Notes under the pieces: generated by a model
The model's database searches: none
What the model saw: only the letters and a program-made list of their open reading frames with translations
Told to the model about the DNA's origin: nothing
Origin: Diploscapter coronatus
Taxonomy: Eukaryota; Nematoda; Chromadorea; Rhabditida; Rhabditidae
Length of the DNA: 64,000 nucleotides
Assembly (NCBI GenBank): GCA_964036155.1
Contig: OZ038423.1
Coordinates: 8,509,249 to 8,573,248 of the forward strand
Reading direction: 5' to 3'
Position numbers and translations under genes: made by a program
Part shown: piece by piece, positions 25,101 through 37,531 of the stretch
Numbering within the stretch: position 1 is the first letter of the stretch
Layout: each line of letters begins with the position of its first letter

Positions 25101-26260
25101 TAGCATCATAGATAACACTATACACCCATTTTAATATAGAATTGCATTTTTATGCATGTGTCCAAATTTTTTTTAAAATGCACACATATAAAGTTTGAGT
25201 GCCCGCGTCTTTAGTTTCCCTATTTTATAGCTCAGTAATTTATTACAATCCATTTCTATGCATTAATAGTGTTCATTCCCAAATGAATAGTCATCAAGAA
25301 TAAAGTAATGAACTAGAGATAAAATTTCTAAGCTTACCTTTTGCAGCATTCTCCGCCATCTGCTGGAGTTCGCCATCAGGCGCATTGGCTCCGTCTTCGA
25401 GATTTTCTAAAAAATTATTGAATTTACAAATCTTTACTGGTAACTTATTTTTATTACGAGGTGAATTATTTTTATACTATCCTATTAAGTTTTCTGATCT
25501 AGATATTACTTTTATTTGATTAATCGATAGTACTAAAGGGGCATTCTCTTTAGCAACAAGCAGAAAGAACTTTGAATTTATTTGTTCGAACATATTCCAA
25601 TGCCCAGATGTATAGATTTACTACTTTTCAACGCATCTATTTTTCTAAATATGTTCTTTTCACTCTGTAAACCCTCATTATGCACTATTTTCTAGGTTTC
25701 AACTGACACTAGATTCATTTAGAAATCGGGATATGCCCAGATTTTCAATTATTTTCTATCGTTAAATTTCGTCCGATAATAATCTAAATATATCACATAA
25801 TAATTTTCAAACCTTCTTCATAGTCTTCCTCCTCCCGATTGGTCGAATCGAGATTGAGAAGATCGTACTCCAGATCGTCGAGATTTGCCACGTCATAATC
25901 GCGTCCTTCTTCATCTTCACTATCAGGACGAGGCATGATCTGCAAAATAAAAATGATACGTAAGACTAGTTTTCACTTATTCTTTTTCTTATCATTTTTG
26001 ATATTGCTAAATATTTTTCTTCAATACTGACTAGTGTCCATCTTGTAAAGCTAAGCACTCACGCAATTAATGGTAATTATTAGTGAAAGAAATGAAACTG
26101 GCTAATTAATTAAGGATTTTTGCCATAGATCGATGAAAGGTGTAGAAACTTTTTGTAAAAAATTGAAAAGTCGCTAATCCCTAGATATGAAAATATAAAT
26201 CCATACCTTCGGGACTTTATTTGATTTCGGCTTCGACGACGATGCTTCTCCTTCCGACAT
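22134..26260 (-). CDS. Hypothetical protein with three tandem ~70-aa helical modules and a TPKQK-repeat tail
   Basis: Eleven exons: 26207-26260, 25813-25939, 25338-25406, 24890-25059, 24393-24452, 24287-24349, 24022-24075, 23358-23573, 22926-23165, 22505-22732, 22134-22310. The N-terminus is acidic (MSEGEASSSKPKSNKVPK, then PRPDSEDEEGRDYD). Exons 8, 9 and 10 are paralogous, each phase 0 to phase 0. Each carries a helix with VDEVV..IQKEQ, then W.K...I.KF...V..RE.LK..LEAGG.T..D...RL..LR...EV. The last exon encodes a basic tail with repeated ITPKQK units. I do not recognise the family. The charged helix with a conserved Trp and LEAGG turn superficially recalls TFIIS-N/LW-type helical bundles, but this is not established. 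It lies between the OTU gene and the 269-aa gene on the same strand. The last exon may instead end at a donor near 22145. Confidence 0.7.
22195..22280 (-). repeat. 18-bp coding minisatellite (TPKQK tail)
   Basis: A roughly 18-bp unit encoding I-T-P-K-Q-K is repeated about four to five times within the last exon of the triplicated-module gene, with Q/K and K/E variation between units. Confidence 0.8.
22505..23573 (-). repeat. Tandem triplication of one exon plus intron (unit ~410-430 bp)
   Basis: Exons at 23358-23573, 22926-23165 and 22505-22732 encode diverged copies of the same ~70-aa module. The introns are also recognisably alike: blocks such as TTCGATTTGAGTGA and CTTTTGTAATTTTAAT recur before each unit. 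Conservation of both exon and intron points to recent unequal duplication of a genomic unit. Confidence 0.85.
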
Positions 26261-26269
26261 TATTTCCCT

Positions 26270-27010
26270 GGTACTAGTTTTGTACTTGTATAAATGACCC
26301 ATTTTAGAAGGCTGGAATTTTTGTTGTTGAAAAACGTTATACCCAAATTATTGAAACGTTTCATAATAAACGGCTATTTTAAAGTATAATTTTGAACTTC
26401 ACGCCCCTTAATTATGCTCAGTTGCAGAGCTATTCGGAGATGTTCGTTCTCGCTCATTTTAATCATTTCTCAATTGTTCCGTTTCCGAAAAACGGTAAAA
26501 CCATTTTCGAACAGCTCTGCTCAATTGGCACGATCTTGTTCTATCTTTCTAAATATCTCGCAATATATGTCGAACTGAAGTTAATATAAAATTGTTAAAG
26601 TTCTACATCGAATGCTTTCCACCATCGGCCGGACTCGGTGTCACTGTCACTTTCTTCGATCTTTCTTTTCTTCGCCTCCGGTTGTGTCAAATCAGCTGTC
26701 ATTCGACTCGGTTTCCTTCCCGAAGTTCCTTTCCTGACACTAGCTTTGTGTCGTTGACCCACTTTGGAAGGCTGGAATTTTTTGAAAACTTTATATCTCA
26801 ATTATTGAAAACGTTTCATAATAAACGAGAATATTTGAAAGTATAATATTTTAACTTTCATCTCTTTTAATTATGCTCAATTGGCACGTTCTCGTTCTAT
26901 CTTTCCACACATCTCACAATATATGTCGGATTTGAAACTGCAATATAAAATTTTTAAAGTTCTACATCGAAATTCTTCCACCATTTGCCCGACTCGGTGT
27001 CACTGTCCTG
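26270..27010. repeat. Diverged tandem duplication between two genes
   Basis: Two imperfect copies, about 26270-26650 and 26750-27010, share several blocks: the 'cca..tt..gaaggctggaatttttt' segment, 'acgtttcataataaacg', 'ttaattatgctca' and 'aaagttctacatcga'. It spans the 3' end of the OTU gene and the 5' flank of the triplicated-module gene. Confidence 0.7.
26595..26801 (-). pseudogene. Duplicated fragment resembling the last exon of the OTU gene
   Basis: The minus-strand frame ends SDSDTESGRWWKAFDVEL, nearly matching the true last exon of the OTU gene (DSDTESGKWWKNFDVEL, 26954-27046). Flanking non-coding sequence is shared too: an 'aaacgtttcataataaacg' block appears near 26355 and 26810. The fragment is preceded by a basic segment (GTSGRKPSRM) not found in the OTU exon. 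It could be a dead tail left by tandem duplication or an alternative terminal exon. Confidence 0.55.
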
Positions 27011-30000
27011 TGCCTCTTGGGCAGTAGTCTCCACCATGACTTCGTTCTAAAAACAATGTTTTTATTCCAATCAATATATGTTAGCATTTCAACAATTATA
27101 GGCGCTCCATTGTATCTGGTATATCAAGTAGTTTGGACAGATTTTTATATTCTCTATCGAAGTTTAATGCAGTATTTTGTTCCAAATAGGATTCTCCCTG
27201 CCGTTTTGTTTCATATAGCGCTTGATTTACAGGCTTTTGTTCTTTTGGATCAATCATATGTTATTATTTTCCTGCCACAGCAAAGATGCATACTCTTTGA
27301 ACTCGATTTTCCACGCTCTTCGCCTTTCTTTATTCCCTCTTCTCCCTACTATTTCTTCCTTCCTTTTCCTCGGCCTTTTGCCAGTCTCTCAGAGCGCATC
27401 GTATTTGTCGGAGACTGAGCCTAAGAGGAGAGTTACAAAAGGGGTGCAATCAATATCTGTTTTCTCACAGTCCATAACATGGAGCAATGAATTCAATGAC
27501 ACATTTCACTCTAATTTGTGTGTGTACTTTAAAATATGAGCTTACAAAATGTCTAGTTGCAACAACAGGAGAAGCGAATTAATTTTAAAATAATATTAAA
27601 AAACCAGGTCAAAAAGCCTATTTACTTACCGCAACGGCAGCGCTGTCCTCATTCGGCGTCCCCAGTCTGCCTTCAAACACACCACCTTCGAACTCATTAT
27701 CGTGCACCACTATAAATTAAATTACAAATCACACAATCTTTGCTTCTAATTAATCATACTTGCACGATAGTGTTCATTTGCAGATGTGTATACGAAGCGA
27801 AGGGGTGGTCCCAGCTGTCTGGATTCATCGATGAAATTAGGAACTCTTCGATGAGAGTGGTCTAAATCCCTCTATTAGTAATTTTTTAAAGTGTGCGTCC
27901 ACAGACTTAGTTTGAGGATATGCATAAATCAAAGACTCATAAGCGATAATCATATTTAATGACAAAATTTGATATGAAAAGGCGGCACTTCAGCTGTATC
28001 GTTACAAAAAAAATGACCTTCGTTTTACTATATAAGAAATGGAACTGTATCTAGATAAAACTCACCTCGACGATTAGTGACTATTTCTATCGGGCAGTAG
28101 TACATGTCGGAGAGCGCCTGCACCTCCAACTCATCGCCGTAGGTGTACCTCGAGCCCATCCACTGGAGGTAATCATCAAATGATTTCATTGGCACACCCT
28201 TTCCGGCGATTCCCGATATTTCCTCATAGTCAATGTGAGGCTCGAAAAACGCTCGATTCTCCTTCTAAATAAGGATTCTCATATAATTTTTAAAGATGAT
28301 TTTGTCCTCATACCATGTACTTGATCATCTCCGCCCGCACAGTCTCATGCCACCTGTCGTCTCCATAGATGAGATACGCTAAACTCATTGTTCATTATCT
28401 ACGAAATTCTCATTCCCGAAAAATAGATACTCCGATATTTTTTGCGAAGGCTCCCTTATCTCACTCTATTGTTTCTATCCCACTTTTTCACCCATCATCT
28501 TGTCCTTCCTTCTCAATACTTTCTAGAAAAAGGTTCTATCCCACTAATTCCTCGGTAGCTTCGATTTCTTAATTCCTAGATTTACATGTGGTCCTGGCAA
28601 GAGCTACCTCGGAATTCACCATGAACTACATTGAAACTAGCTAGAATTGGGGTATTCGCTAGAAACTCGCTCGGAAATATCAGAAGCTATCGTGGAGCTA
28701 GCTAGAGAAAATCTCTTCGAGTTAAGAATATGTTTCTGGCAATGCCGTTTCGTAGACAATAAAGAGTATATATGTTTAAATATCGTTCTTTTTATCTACA
28801 GACCTGCCGAGTAGAAAAGGCAGTCTCCACCACCGCTGTTCTCGACGATTTTGTAGCCTTGATCGATCATTTCGTCCACTGTCCCAAGCGCCTAAAATAT
28901 GTTTATTTTTCAACTATTTACCGCATTTAATATGTATCACATTTCATAAAATCAATCTTCTTGATGCAAATGATTTAAATTCGCTTACATCAACACGCGA
29001 TGTTTTAGAACTATTGGCAGCCGTAGGTGGGGGATTGTCGAGTCTTTGGTCAATGCTGGTCGTGGCGGCATTTGCATTCTGCTGACCCGGCTGCGAGTCT
29101 GCTGCAGCGCTCTGACTGCCCACTGCCAACCCCAGCAGACCAGGGGTGAGAGTCGAATGCCTCTCAGGTCGCTGAAAATCAGAAATTCATAGGCCTTATT
29201 CTGAATGCTCACCTCCATATCATTGTTCATGACGACTTCTGGGGCACCCATATCTTGTGATTGTGACGGGGGATGAGACTAAATTCGGAACAATTGGATG
29301 TGTTTAAATGTATGTGAACTATGGTGGATTTGGAGCACTTACTGGCTGTTGCTGTGAGGAGTGGGCGGCCGAGGTCGAGGCTTCCGACGACGATCCGGGA
29401 GCAGAAGGATCGTTTTTGGTGAATATCGGCATCACCGTCACCTGGACTCGCTCCCATAGGTTGGGCAACATGGTTCGGATGCCCCTAAACGAGTTTGTCA
29501 GTGGCTTATTTGTTGCGCATGGGTGATGCAATGCATGTGGAACGTCATCTTATAATGAGAGAACTAATTAGCTGCACATTGAGTAAGACAAAAACCATTA
29601 GTACGATTTTCAGAACGCTTACCTCTTCTCCGACTTCTTCTTGGGTGTGCGAAGTCCGGGCAGCTCTCGGCCCTCGTTGATCAGCTGCCTGATCTGCCTA
29701 CAATATCAAAATATAATAGTGGTCAAATGCTTTATTTTTGGACCACAACTGACTAATCATTTTAATATCCGCGATGCTTTGTCATCATATAGCAGCGCGG
29801 ATAGTGCTCGTCCGAGTCTCACTTATCTCTCATGATTATTTTCCAATATAGACAAGTATTAAAGGCTTACTGGAGCAGCTCCGATAGAGGCACCTCGTCG
29901 GATTCACTGAGGGCGCCTCTTTCTTTCTTGACAGTGGTCTAAAAACGAAAATTTCAGATATTTCTCGCTAATTCATTCATTTCATATTGTTTTTAGTTCA

Positions 30001-33000
30001 AATAAGACTCCAGATAGCTGCTGCGAACACGGAGCTATAACTTTTCAAAGATATCTTCTGCCATTGAGATATATGCAGAGAAGTGTAATCTCGAAAGTTT
30101 TCAAGTGATCTCGTTAGAGAGCACCATTTTCTTTAGCTTACAAGCTCGTTTACACTTCGTCAAAACCTATCCAATCGAAAATGACCTACCCTTTTGATCT
30201 TTTTAGGCGCCTCTTTCTTCTCCACCCGCCTGGTCTCTTTCTTCCAGAGTTGCTCCATTTCCGTCCTCTGCAATTTCTCCTTTTGATCTTGAAAATGTGT
30301 AAATCTTAAGGAGTGTCAGTAGGGACCAGAGTCGCACGGAAACTTCCTTTTGACATTCCAAGACACTTACTCTCTCAGCCCGCTCCTCTTTCTTCCTTCT
30401 CCAAAATGCATCATCGGCATTCTGGCGCTCTGCTTCTCGCTCATCGTCGTCTCGCTCCGCGGCCTGCCTGATCTCATATTTTCCAACTTGGGCGCATAGG
30501 CCATAAGCAACCTGGGGCCATGCCATTCCTTTCTGGAATCGTATCCATATTAATATGTAAAATCGAGGCATAATAATGGTAAAAAGTCTATGCTCAATGT
30601 GCTTGATTAACATGATGTAGAAACTGTCATAGTTAATAAGCTCTCAGCACAAAAATACAATAATCCTCAAGTTAAATTGCTTCTGGATACGTGCCTGCTC
30701 AGCGGAGTGGCTGATCTTCGCAGTCCCGGCCTGCCCAGTGAGATGGCTGGTCTTCGCGGCCTCGACTTTCTCTCGCTTCCAACCATCACCAACGGAATGG
30801 CGCTGCTGAAATCGTAGATATTTAATAATTCTCTTTTTCATACGAATCATCCAGTTTCTCAAGGGCGAGCCAGGATATGTAATAAACACTGCATAAGCTG
30901 TTTGTAGGTGTAGTGATAGTTACTGTATAGAACCTATAGATGCAATAGATCAGTTGGAAGTAGGTTTCTCGTCGTTTTCTTACTATTAGCGATAACGATA
31001 CCGAATTTGATCAAACGCTATTGGACATCAATTAGAATGGTAGTAAGGTGTGTAAATCATTCGGATCTCATGAGAGGTATGAGAGATTCAGTGGTTATGT
31101 GATTGCTGGAATTAGAGATTTACTCTGTTGGTGCAGACGAGAAGACCAGATGAAAGGATGTGGCACCACCGACGCGCTTGATCAAATGAATTTGAGATAG
31201 GTGCGGGTTATTTGGTAGGAAAAAAGGAAGGATCGAAAAGTTCTTTCCAATAAATTTGATGATCTAAAATATTTCCTAGTTTTTGATAAATTTTTGGCAT
31301 TATTCTCACATATTTTAGCATTTGAATTTGGAAAAAAACTGAATTTATGAGCAGGAAAATTATGTCGGAGAAAAGACGAGCAAAATTTAAATGATCATGT
31401 TTGACTTATTCAAGCACTAACTTTTCCATAAAACAATAGGAGGGAAGTCTATTTTCTAATTCAGAATGATAATAATGTAAAATACTCTAGCATGACTAAG
31501 TGGAAAAGTTGCCAATATTTTGTCTTTGCGCCGAGATAAAGTTGAGATAATCCTGGATAAGAATATTTCAGTTTTAATAATGCTCGTTAGAACATTAAGC
31601 GAACAATGATGATTGATCAAGTTTTGTGACAATTGCAATCTTTGGAAGCCGAATACTGTAAGAGTCCACTATGGGAATTTCAGCTCTCGAAATGGAGAGA
31701 AGCGATGAAGGTTGATTACGTACGCGACTTGCGCAGAAATAGATTTCGACTTATCGCATAAAACAAATTCAAAATTTCCCAAAGTTGAAGAAATAGGAAT
31801 GGAAATAAGAAAACTCCCCTACAAGAATGTTGCATACAGATTCCTTCCTTATCAGAAGAGTGCCTTTGTTCTCCTATCTTCCTTTTCCCATGAGTTTCAA
31901 CTTATACGCGCATTTTTTCAATTCAGGAAAAGAAAATTCAGTTCATATGCCTATGAAGGCTTGTTCGAAACGGGACACCCCCTATCCAGAACTCCCCTAT
32001 TAGAATACAAAGAAATAGCTTGAGTGCCTATCACAAATGCACGTATTTGAAAGCAATGATGGCAATTTAGAAAATTTTATAAGAAACGGGTATTATGAAA
32101 AATTTGATCAAATTTGAATTGTGTTATGACCCGAGATTAGTGAAGTATTTGTCATACAATAGCTCATTTTTCTTCAATGAAAGCTAAATAATAAATTACG
32201 AACTAAGTTGTATTTTTGCTAAGTTTGGACAGGAAGTAAGTAGAAGGGGCTTTTTACTATTTAATTAGTAAATGATTTTAGCACTATTTTAGACTTTATT
32301 ATCTTTAAAGATCAAAGCTAATTAACATAATGATAAAAATTAACTATAGAAATAGTTTAGACCTATTTTCGCTGTGAAAGTATGAAAAACATTGATTTTA
32401 ATTGCTTTAAAAAGAGCTTCTGAAGTTCGATTTGACGCGGAATTATTTAGCTGTATTCAAAAGCCGTTTTTTCACTTGAATCACCCTTTAAAGCTTTTAC
32501 AAAAATCGCTAAACTTGCCTAAAAGTTTCTTGTATTGTTTTTTTGTTATTAATTATGTGATTTTATGAGCTGAAATTAAATTGTAGAAGCTTTTAGATTA
32601 AGCGTCAAAGTGATTTTATGAATTTTAATAAGAGAGTTCTGGATAGAGGGTGTCCCAGCTAACCTATCAAAAAGCATCTACGGTCACTTTGCGTTATCGT
32701 TTCCTTCGAGGAATAACTCCAAAATAATGTCGTTAAGATGAATTTCAAACACGGAGAGCCACAAATAAGACTAATGACCATAATCTCTATCTCTAATTAG
32801 CACACCTAAAACTGAACCAATCAACCAATTACCGTTATAACGATATCGAGGGAAAAAAGCGAAATCGAACAACACGACGATGAAGACGCGCATGAGAAAT
32901 GCGATACAAATAAGCGGCATTATATTGATATTGAGAACTACCTACAAACCAGATAAGTGAATAAAGTAGATTCTCTTTCTAAATTCCACCAATTCTATTT

Positions 33001-33291
33001 GTGAAGAAAGTTGTAGGAAAAATGGAACGATAAGCTATGGAGAATTTACTAGAGGCTCGAAAGAATGACGGAATTAGCTCGATCAAGGGCGTAAATTTCA
33101 ACCGAACACAATAGTAAATATATATATATATATATATATATAATGCGCACCTGGTTGAGCTGACCGAGTCGTGTCAACTCGGTCTTATCGCTCCTCCATC
33201 GTTCAGCCGCCCTGTCGGCGTGGACCTCCTCCCGCAGTGAAGGCAGCCGGTTTCCAGACTCGCGCCCTTCGCTCTTCTTCTCGTTCTCCAT
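26954..33291 (-). CDS. OTU-domain cysteine protease (deubiquitinase)
   Basis: Removes ubiquitin from proteins. Fifteen exons (33151-33291, 30695-30805, 30371-30532, 30190-30267, 29871-29938, 29623-29697, 29343-29484, 29213-29278, 28989-29171, 28804-28891, 28314-28378, 28066-28264, 27760-27861, 27630-27709, 26954-27046) total 1653 nt, 550 aa. The first ~330 residues are charged or Ser/Gln-rich, including LINEGRELPGLRTPKKK. The OTU core follows: IVENSGGGDCLFYSAAYL with the nucleophile near Cys366, RWHETVRAEMIKYM, the YTYGDELEVQALSDMYYCPI strand-helix, and the probable catalytic His near 490 in VYTSANEHYRA. The tail is acidic and ends KWWKNFDVEL. Exon 1 lies in the left arm of the large inverted repeat, behind a 2.3-kb intron carrying a MITE; its joining to exon 2 is the least certain step. 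Exon 2 needs a GC donor (CAG then GCACGT). The subfamily is unclear. Confidence 0.85.
27047..27629. other. Last intron of the OTU gene
   Basis: About 580 bp of AT-rich intron with conventional GTAAGT and TTCTAG-type ends on the minus strand. The plus-strand open frames inside it have no supporting splice context. Confidence 0.6.
31972..32656. mobile_element. 685-bp MITE with 31-bp terminal inverted repeats
   Basis: The left end GGGACACCCCCTATCCAGAA and the right end (reverse complement GGGACACCCTCTATCCAGAA) match at about 29 of 31 positions. The interior is AT-rich without coding capacity. No clear target duplication is visible. It lies in the first intron of the OTU gene. Confidence 0.75.
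33118..33142. repeat. (TA)n microsatellite
   Basis: About 12 TA units just inside intron 1 of the OTU gene; an equal-length copy lies in the right arm. Equal length of a normally mutable repeat supports very recent duplication or conversion. Confidence 0.85.
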
Positions 33292-35405
33292 TGAGTGAGT
33301 GCTGTGTGAGATTAGTGAATATTAGTCTGTAAACATAACGTTTCATTGGATATAGGCATAAGCATGATATATTTCCACAGGACATTATTTTGACTCTATG
33401 CACAAAATAATAGAAAGATTTTTTTTGCAAAAAATCGGAGAATTCGAAAAACTCAAAGGATAGATAACTATGAAAGATGAGTCATCCTACAGAAAACCCT
33501 ATCTTTCAAATTGCTAAATTGCTAAGATCTCAGTTTTTTTCTAATAATTTTCAGCAATCCATAGCAGATGATATATTGTCTATGAGAAATAGGACATTGC
33601 AATTATCCGAAATCCTGAAGTGAATGTGAGATTCCACAATCTATTGCGCTATTTTATCAAAGAGCGATGGATACTGTAATGATGAAAGGAGAGATGCGAG
33701 AGAGCATTGCAAAAGAGGATAGATGAGATGGGGGAATTGCCATGAGGCGTAGAAAAGCTATCGATGATCAGACAAGTCAAGCGAGCTAGGAATGAAGGTA
33801 TTGGAGCAATTATGGCCCAGTAAAAATCTATCCTGAAATCCATTTTAAATCCTCACTTCTCTGCTACCTTATTCAGTATCTCACTCTATCTGCACATTAA
33901 GTGAAATGGTTAGGGAGGAAGAGAGTGAGGATGAAACAAAGGAGCGTGGCTTTTGGTCGGAGTTACGTTGAGAATAGTCTAAATTGTAAGGCAATGAAGC
34001 GCAGCCTGTCAAATAGAGCAAAAACAGGAGAGAAAGGGCTGCATGATGCAAGAATTAGTAACAGCTCAACATTTGAAAAATCATTGAAGATCGAACATTT
34101 TTCATTATTTATTTTGGACTTTGTAAGTATGGCACCATTAGTAAACATCTGCATATTTTAGAGAAAATGAGAAAGTGAGTGAGCATGGAGAGAGAGAGAG
34201 AAAAAAATCGGATAGTTTGAGATAAACAAAAACAGTAGTGGAATAGCATAAGATCTATAGAAAACGCTAAGAATTAGAGTAGTCAACATATTTTGAGTAT
34301 CAGAAATCAATGTAATAGGGTTTTATCTTAAATTTTGCAAACTTCTGCGCTCTAGACTAGCTTTTTCATAAAATGAACTCAATGGCAATGACAAGAAGAC
34401 GGTTCATCTCCAAACTTCACATCTAGAACAATTCCGAGAAAGTCAACTTAAAAATGAAATGTTCATCCCCGCCAAAAGGAGGCTTCCATAAGAATCCAAT
34501 TTCATCATAGAAATCAGAACGATAAATTCGAAAAGCTGCGAAATGTCATTGTTGTGAGTTGAGGAGAAAGAAGAGCAGAGGAGGAGGACGATCGAGACAG
34601 AGATATGCAGCTGTGTGATAAAGCATGGCAAGAATCGTCTAATCGGTCTCACCATTTACGTTAATGATTAATACGAAATGAAGAACTGGAGAGATGAACC
34701 ATAAACCAATTCTGAGAAATATCGGGAACCTACAACAGGGTGAGTGTAGGATATACATTAGCTCTTTCTTATGCACATCTCACAACCAAATCAGAAGACA
34801 GTTAATAGTGAAGGGAAAACGACGGCAAAAGAGTATGGGAAATGGTAACCGTGGAAGAGGACGAGTGGTTAAACCATGATGCGGATGGACAAGACTCATA
34901 TCGAGATGCGAAATTTCTTGTGCTGGCCTTTTGAATTTCTTCTCTGGTCAGACAACTCGCCATTTGCCTGTTCCAGCGATTTTGTTCATGACTCTTTTTT
35001 CTCTATTCTATCCTTCTCTGTAACCCCTCGATAGAGGGATGATATCATACTCTACCGTGTCTCTAAAACTTGGCCTTTCTCGCTGGACAGAGCAGAACGC
35101 GGCTGCTCTGCTATTTTTGTCCCATTCGGTAGGATGAAATAAAATCTTCAAAAGGTTCGAATATGACTCAAGTTAATTCGCACGGACAAAAATAGTGCAC
35201 GCACTCGGAGAAAGTACCGGCAGGATCAATTCAAATTATTTTCCGTGCCCTGCACATGATGTCTAGCAGATTAAATAGAATAAGTTGCATTCAAATTTCA
35301 ACCAGATACCATTAAATTCAACCAATTCTGGTGAATTTCGAGCGATTTTTCCATCGAAAAAGCTTGATCTTCATCAAAAAAGCTCGAATTTCATCAATTC
35401 CATTT
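33292..35405. other. Spacer upstream of OTU exon 1 (inside left arm)
   Basis: Probable promoter region of the OTU gene. No exon is supported; open frames here are duplicated in the right arm only because the DNA is. A segment at about 34985-35250 has a diverged reverse-complement copy at about 40140-40420. Confidence 0.45.
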
Positions 35406-37023
35406 AAGAGTATTTGTAAGATTCGAACAGTCATCAAAGAGAACTCGGATTTCAGAAAAAGTCTGAAAAATCATGATTTGATTATAGAAGTGGATATCCC
35501 TATGGGTCTTAATTACAAAATCGAGAAGATTAGGCTCCGCCTTCAAAAGTGAGTGGAGTTATGCTAATTTGAAAATTGTGATTTTGACGCTAAAATGGCC
35601 GTCAGATGGTACAAAGAAAACTTTTTCGCTATGAAAGATTTTCGAAAAACTTAAAAAGGATGATGTAGCCCGTATAACTGCCCATCTTATGATAGTTTTT
35701 CATATGTCAACCACTTGCTAGTACGGTAGGTTATCTTTATGTCAAAATAGGGGGTAAAAATACCCCTCAAATTTGCAGAAAATCGCTTCCCCTGAACGAA
35801 AAATGTTATTTATGTAAATGAACGGATACCATAGGGTTATTCTCCATGGAAAACTGCATCGAAATCAGCCAGGGAAATTGAAAAGTAAGGGTACTCTTTT
35901 TGAGAAAAAAGCGCCCAAACAGGGTGCGGTCAGGGGTCGAAAAATGAAAATGTGAGGTACATATTTCATCAAATTGTATACCGAATAAAAGCCCTTGAAA
36001 AACTGAGCAACTTTTGTGAAGACACCTTATGGCTATCTATTACGGTATGGGAGTGGTACCTCAAAAACCAAAATTTAATGTCAATTTTCAGAAAAATGAT
36101 ACGAGAATGAAACTATATAGAAGAGGGCAATATTACTCTCCAGTCAATTTCGAGTCGATTGATATCCATTTTTATAGCATACCATTCAAACACCATTTGG
36201 GTGGTATACCATGGGCCCATATGGTAACGTGATAAAGTAATAGCACGGTACTCTATGAAGCAAAAATGAAGTATTGTCCTTCAACTGCTATATCCCGAAG
36301 AGATTTTTCGAATTAGTTTGATTTTACAAAAGTAATAAATTTTTGAAGATTTTTGTCATTTTCGTGTGTATGACCATTCAGACCTCCATACCACGCATAC
36401 CATAATAGATAACCATGAGGTGTCTTCACAAAAGTTGCTCAGTTTGATGAGCTCTATCAATTGGTATACATATTGTGAGGTCTGACCCTCAAAATTGAAA
36501 TTTCGATATTTTGGTCAGGCAACTTTGGGCCCTCATAACTTGGGTCAATTGACCTTTATTTTTGATTTTCTTTTTTCAACAATGCTCTACATTGACTGTA
36601 GTTTCTCATAGATATAGCTAAAAATATGGTCAGCGAACAAAAATTTTCAGGAGAGCCGATTTTATGCAAAAAATGGGGTAAAAAATGACCAATTTTCACT
36701 TCGAAACGAAATTCTGCCCTAGACATGTGATTAATTCCCAGAAAACTATATATCAGAAGACGCAGAATTTAATGGAAAATATAATGCTTTTTAAATTTTT
36801 CGAAAATTTTTTATAGCAAAAAAGTTGTCTTTGTACCTTCTGACAAGTGTCATTTTCAAACTTCAAATTAGCATAGCCCCGCCTACTTGAAGGGACGAGG
36901 CAAAATGACCCCATCGCTGTGATCAGGGTCCAAGGTGGTATCCACCCATATGGTCCATATCTGGATCGGAGATACTTTGCACTAATGCAATTTTTTGTTC
37001 GGGACTTATAAATAGTGCGTCTT
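35406..37023. mobile_element. Foldback element copy A (~1.6 kb)
   Basis: The left end (AAGAG.ATTTGTAAG..CGAACAG, then ATCCCTATGGGTC, GGAGTTATGCTAATTTGAAAA, GGTACAAAGAAAACTTTTT, GATTTTCGAAAAA.TTAAAAA) recurs, reverse-complemented and diverged, at 36740-37023. It therefore has long subterminal inverted repeats, each about 280 bp. The middle is rich in ACCATATGG-like palindromes. An open frame at 36029-36232 (MAIYYGMGVVPQKPK...) is shared with other copies. No transposase is recognised, so it is probably non-autonomous. The inner boundary of the giant inverted repeat falls at 36527 inside it. Confidence 0.75.
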
Positions 37024-37531
37024 AAAGTTTCTGTTATTTGATGAAGAGACAATCTTGATAAAGAATCTATGCAACTTCAACATTTTTATACGATTAATTT
37101 AATTGAACATTCATTTGTTTCTACTATCTCTCAATATTAGGTGTGGATTTGACGAGGAATTATGATTTTCTTGAAACTTATCGAAAATATTGCTGATTCA
37201 TTTCTTTGTCTTAAAATATCGCTCTTTTAGAGATCGTCCAGCTGCGCATTGCTTTTTGCCATTCGAATGTTTTCGTTTCTCTCTATCTTGTGAATAGTCG
37301 TGCTCCCTTTGACTCTTGTTTATAACCATTTCCTCTAAGCATCTTTCATAGCAAAACCATTTCAATTTTTAGCCTGATAAGAATTGCGAAGCATCAATTT
37401 AGGGTTTCATTCCCCTTTCTTCAATGATCAAGTTTCAAACCCATTTATTACAGATTGTCTCATTTAACCAATACTCTTTTACTATTTCTATTTCGAATAA
37501 TACTGGTGATTGTTTAGCTCTCTTAACAAGG
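37024..37531. other. Spacer upstream of F-box/kelch copy 1
   Basis: AT-rich, no exon supported. The last ~80 bp (with a TCATTTAACCAATACTC block) are shared with the region before copy 2 near 53845, so the duplicated unit includes the proximal promoter. Confidence 0.5.

Larger units (their letters stand above)
31807..36527 (+). repeat. Left arm of giant inverted repeat (>=4.7 kb)
   Basis: Reverse complement of 59280-64000. Positions pair at a constant sum of 95807, so there are no net indels; all open frames I compared are identical at mirrored positions. Similarity ends abruptly at 36527 (common ...GGCAACTTTG, then divergent). The other end cannot be set because the right arm reaches the window edge; the arm may extend left of 31807. 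It contains a 685-bp MITE, OTU exon 1, a (TA)n run and most of a foldback element. Confidence 0.97.

Noticed and set aside
27017..27539. 133-aa and 105-aa plus-strand frames
   Set aside because: They lie in the last intron of the OTU gene on the opposite strand. Composition is Phe/Leu/Ser-rich intron-like and no acceptor/donor pair fits.
33049..36232. Many 60-100-aa frames present twice in the window
   Set aside because: Duplication of these frames reflects the giant inverted repeat, not protein conservation. Only OTU exon 1 has independent support.
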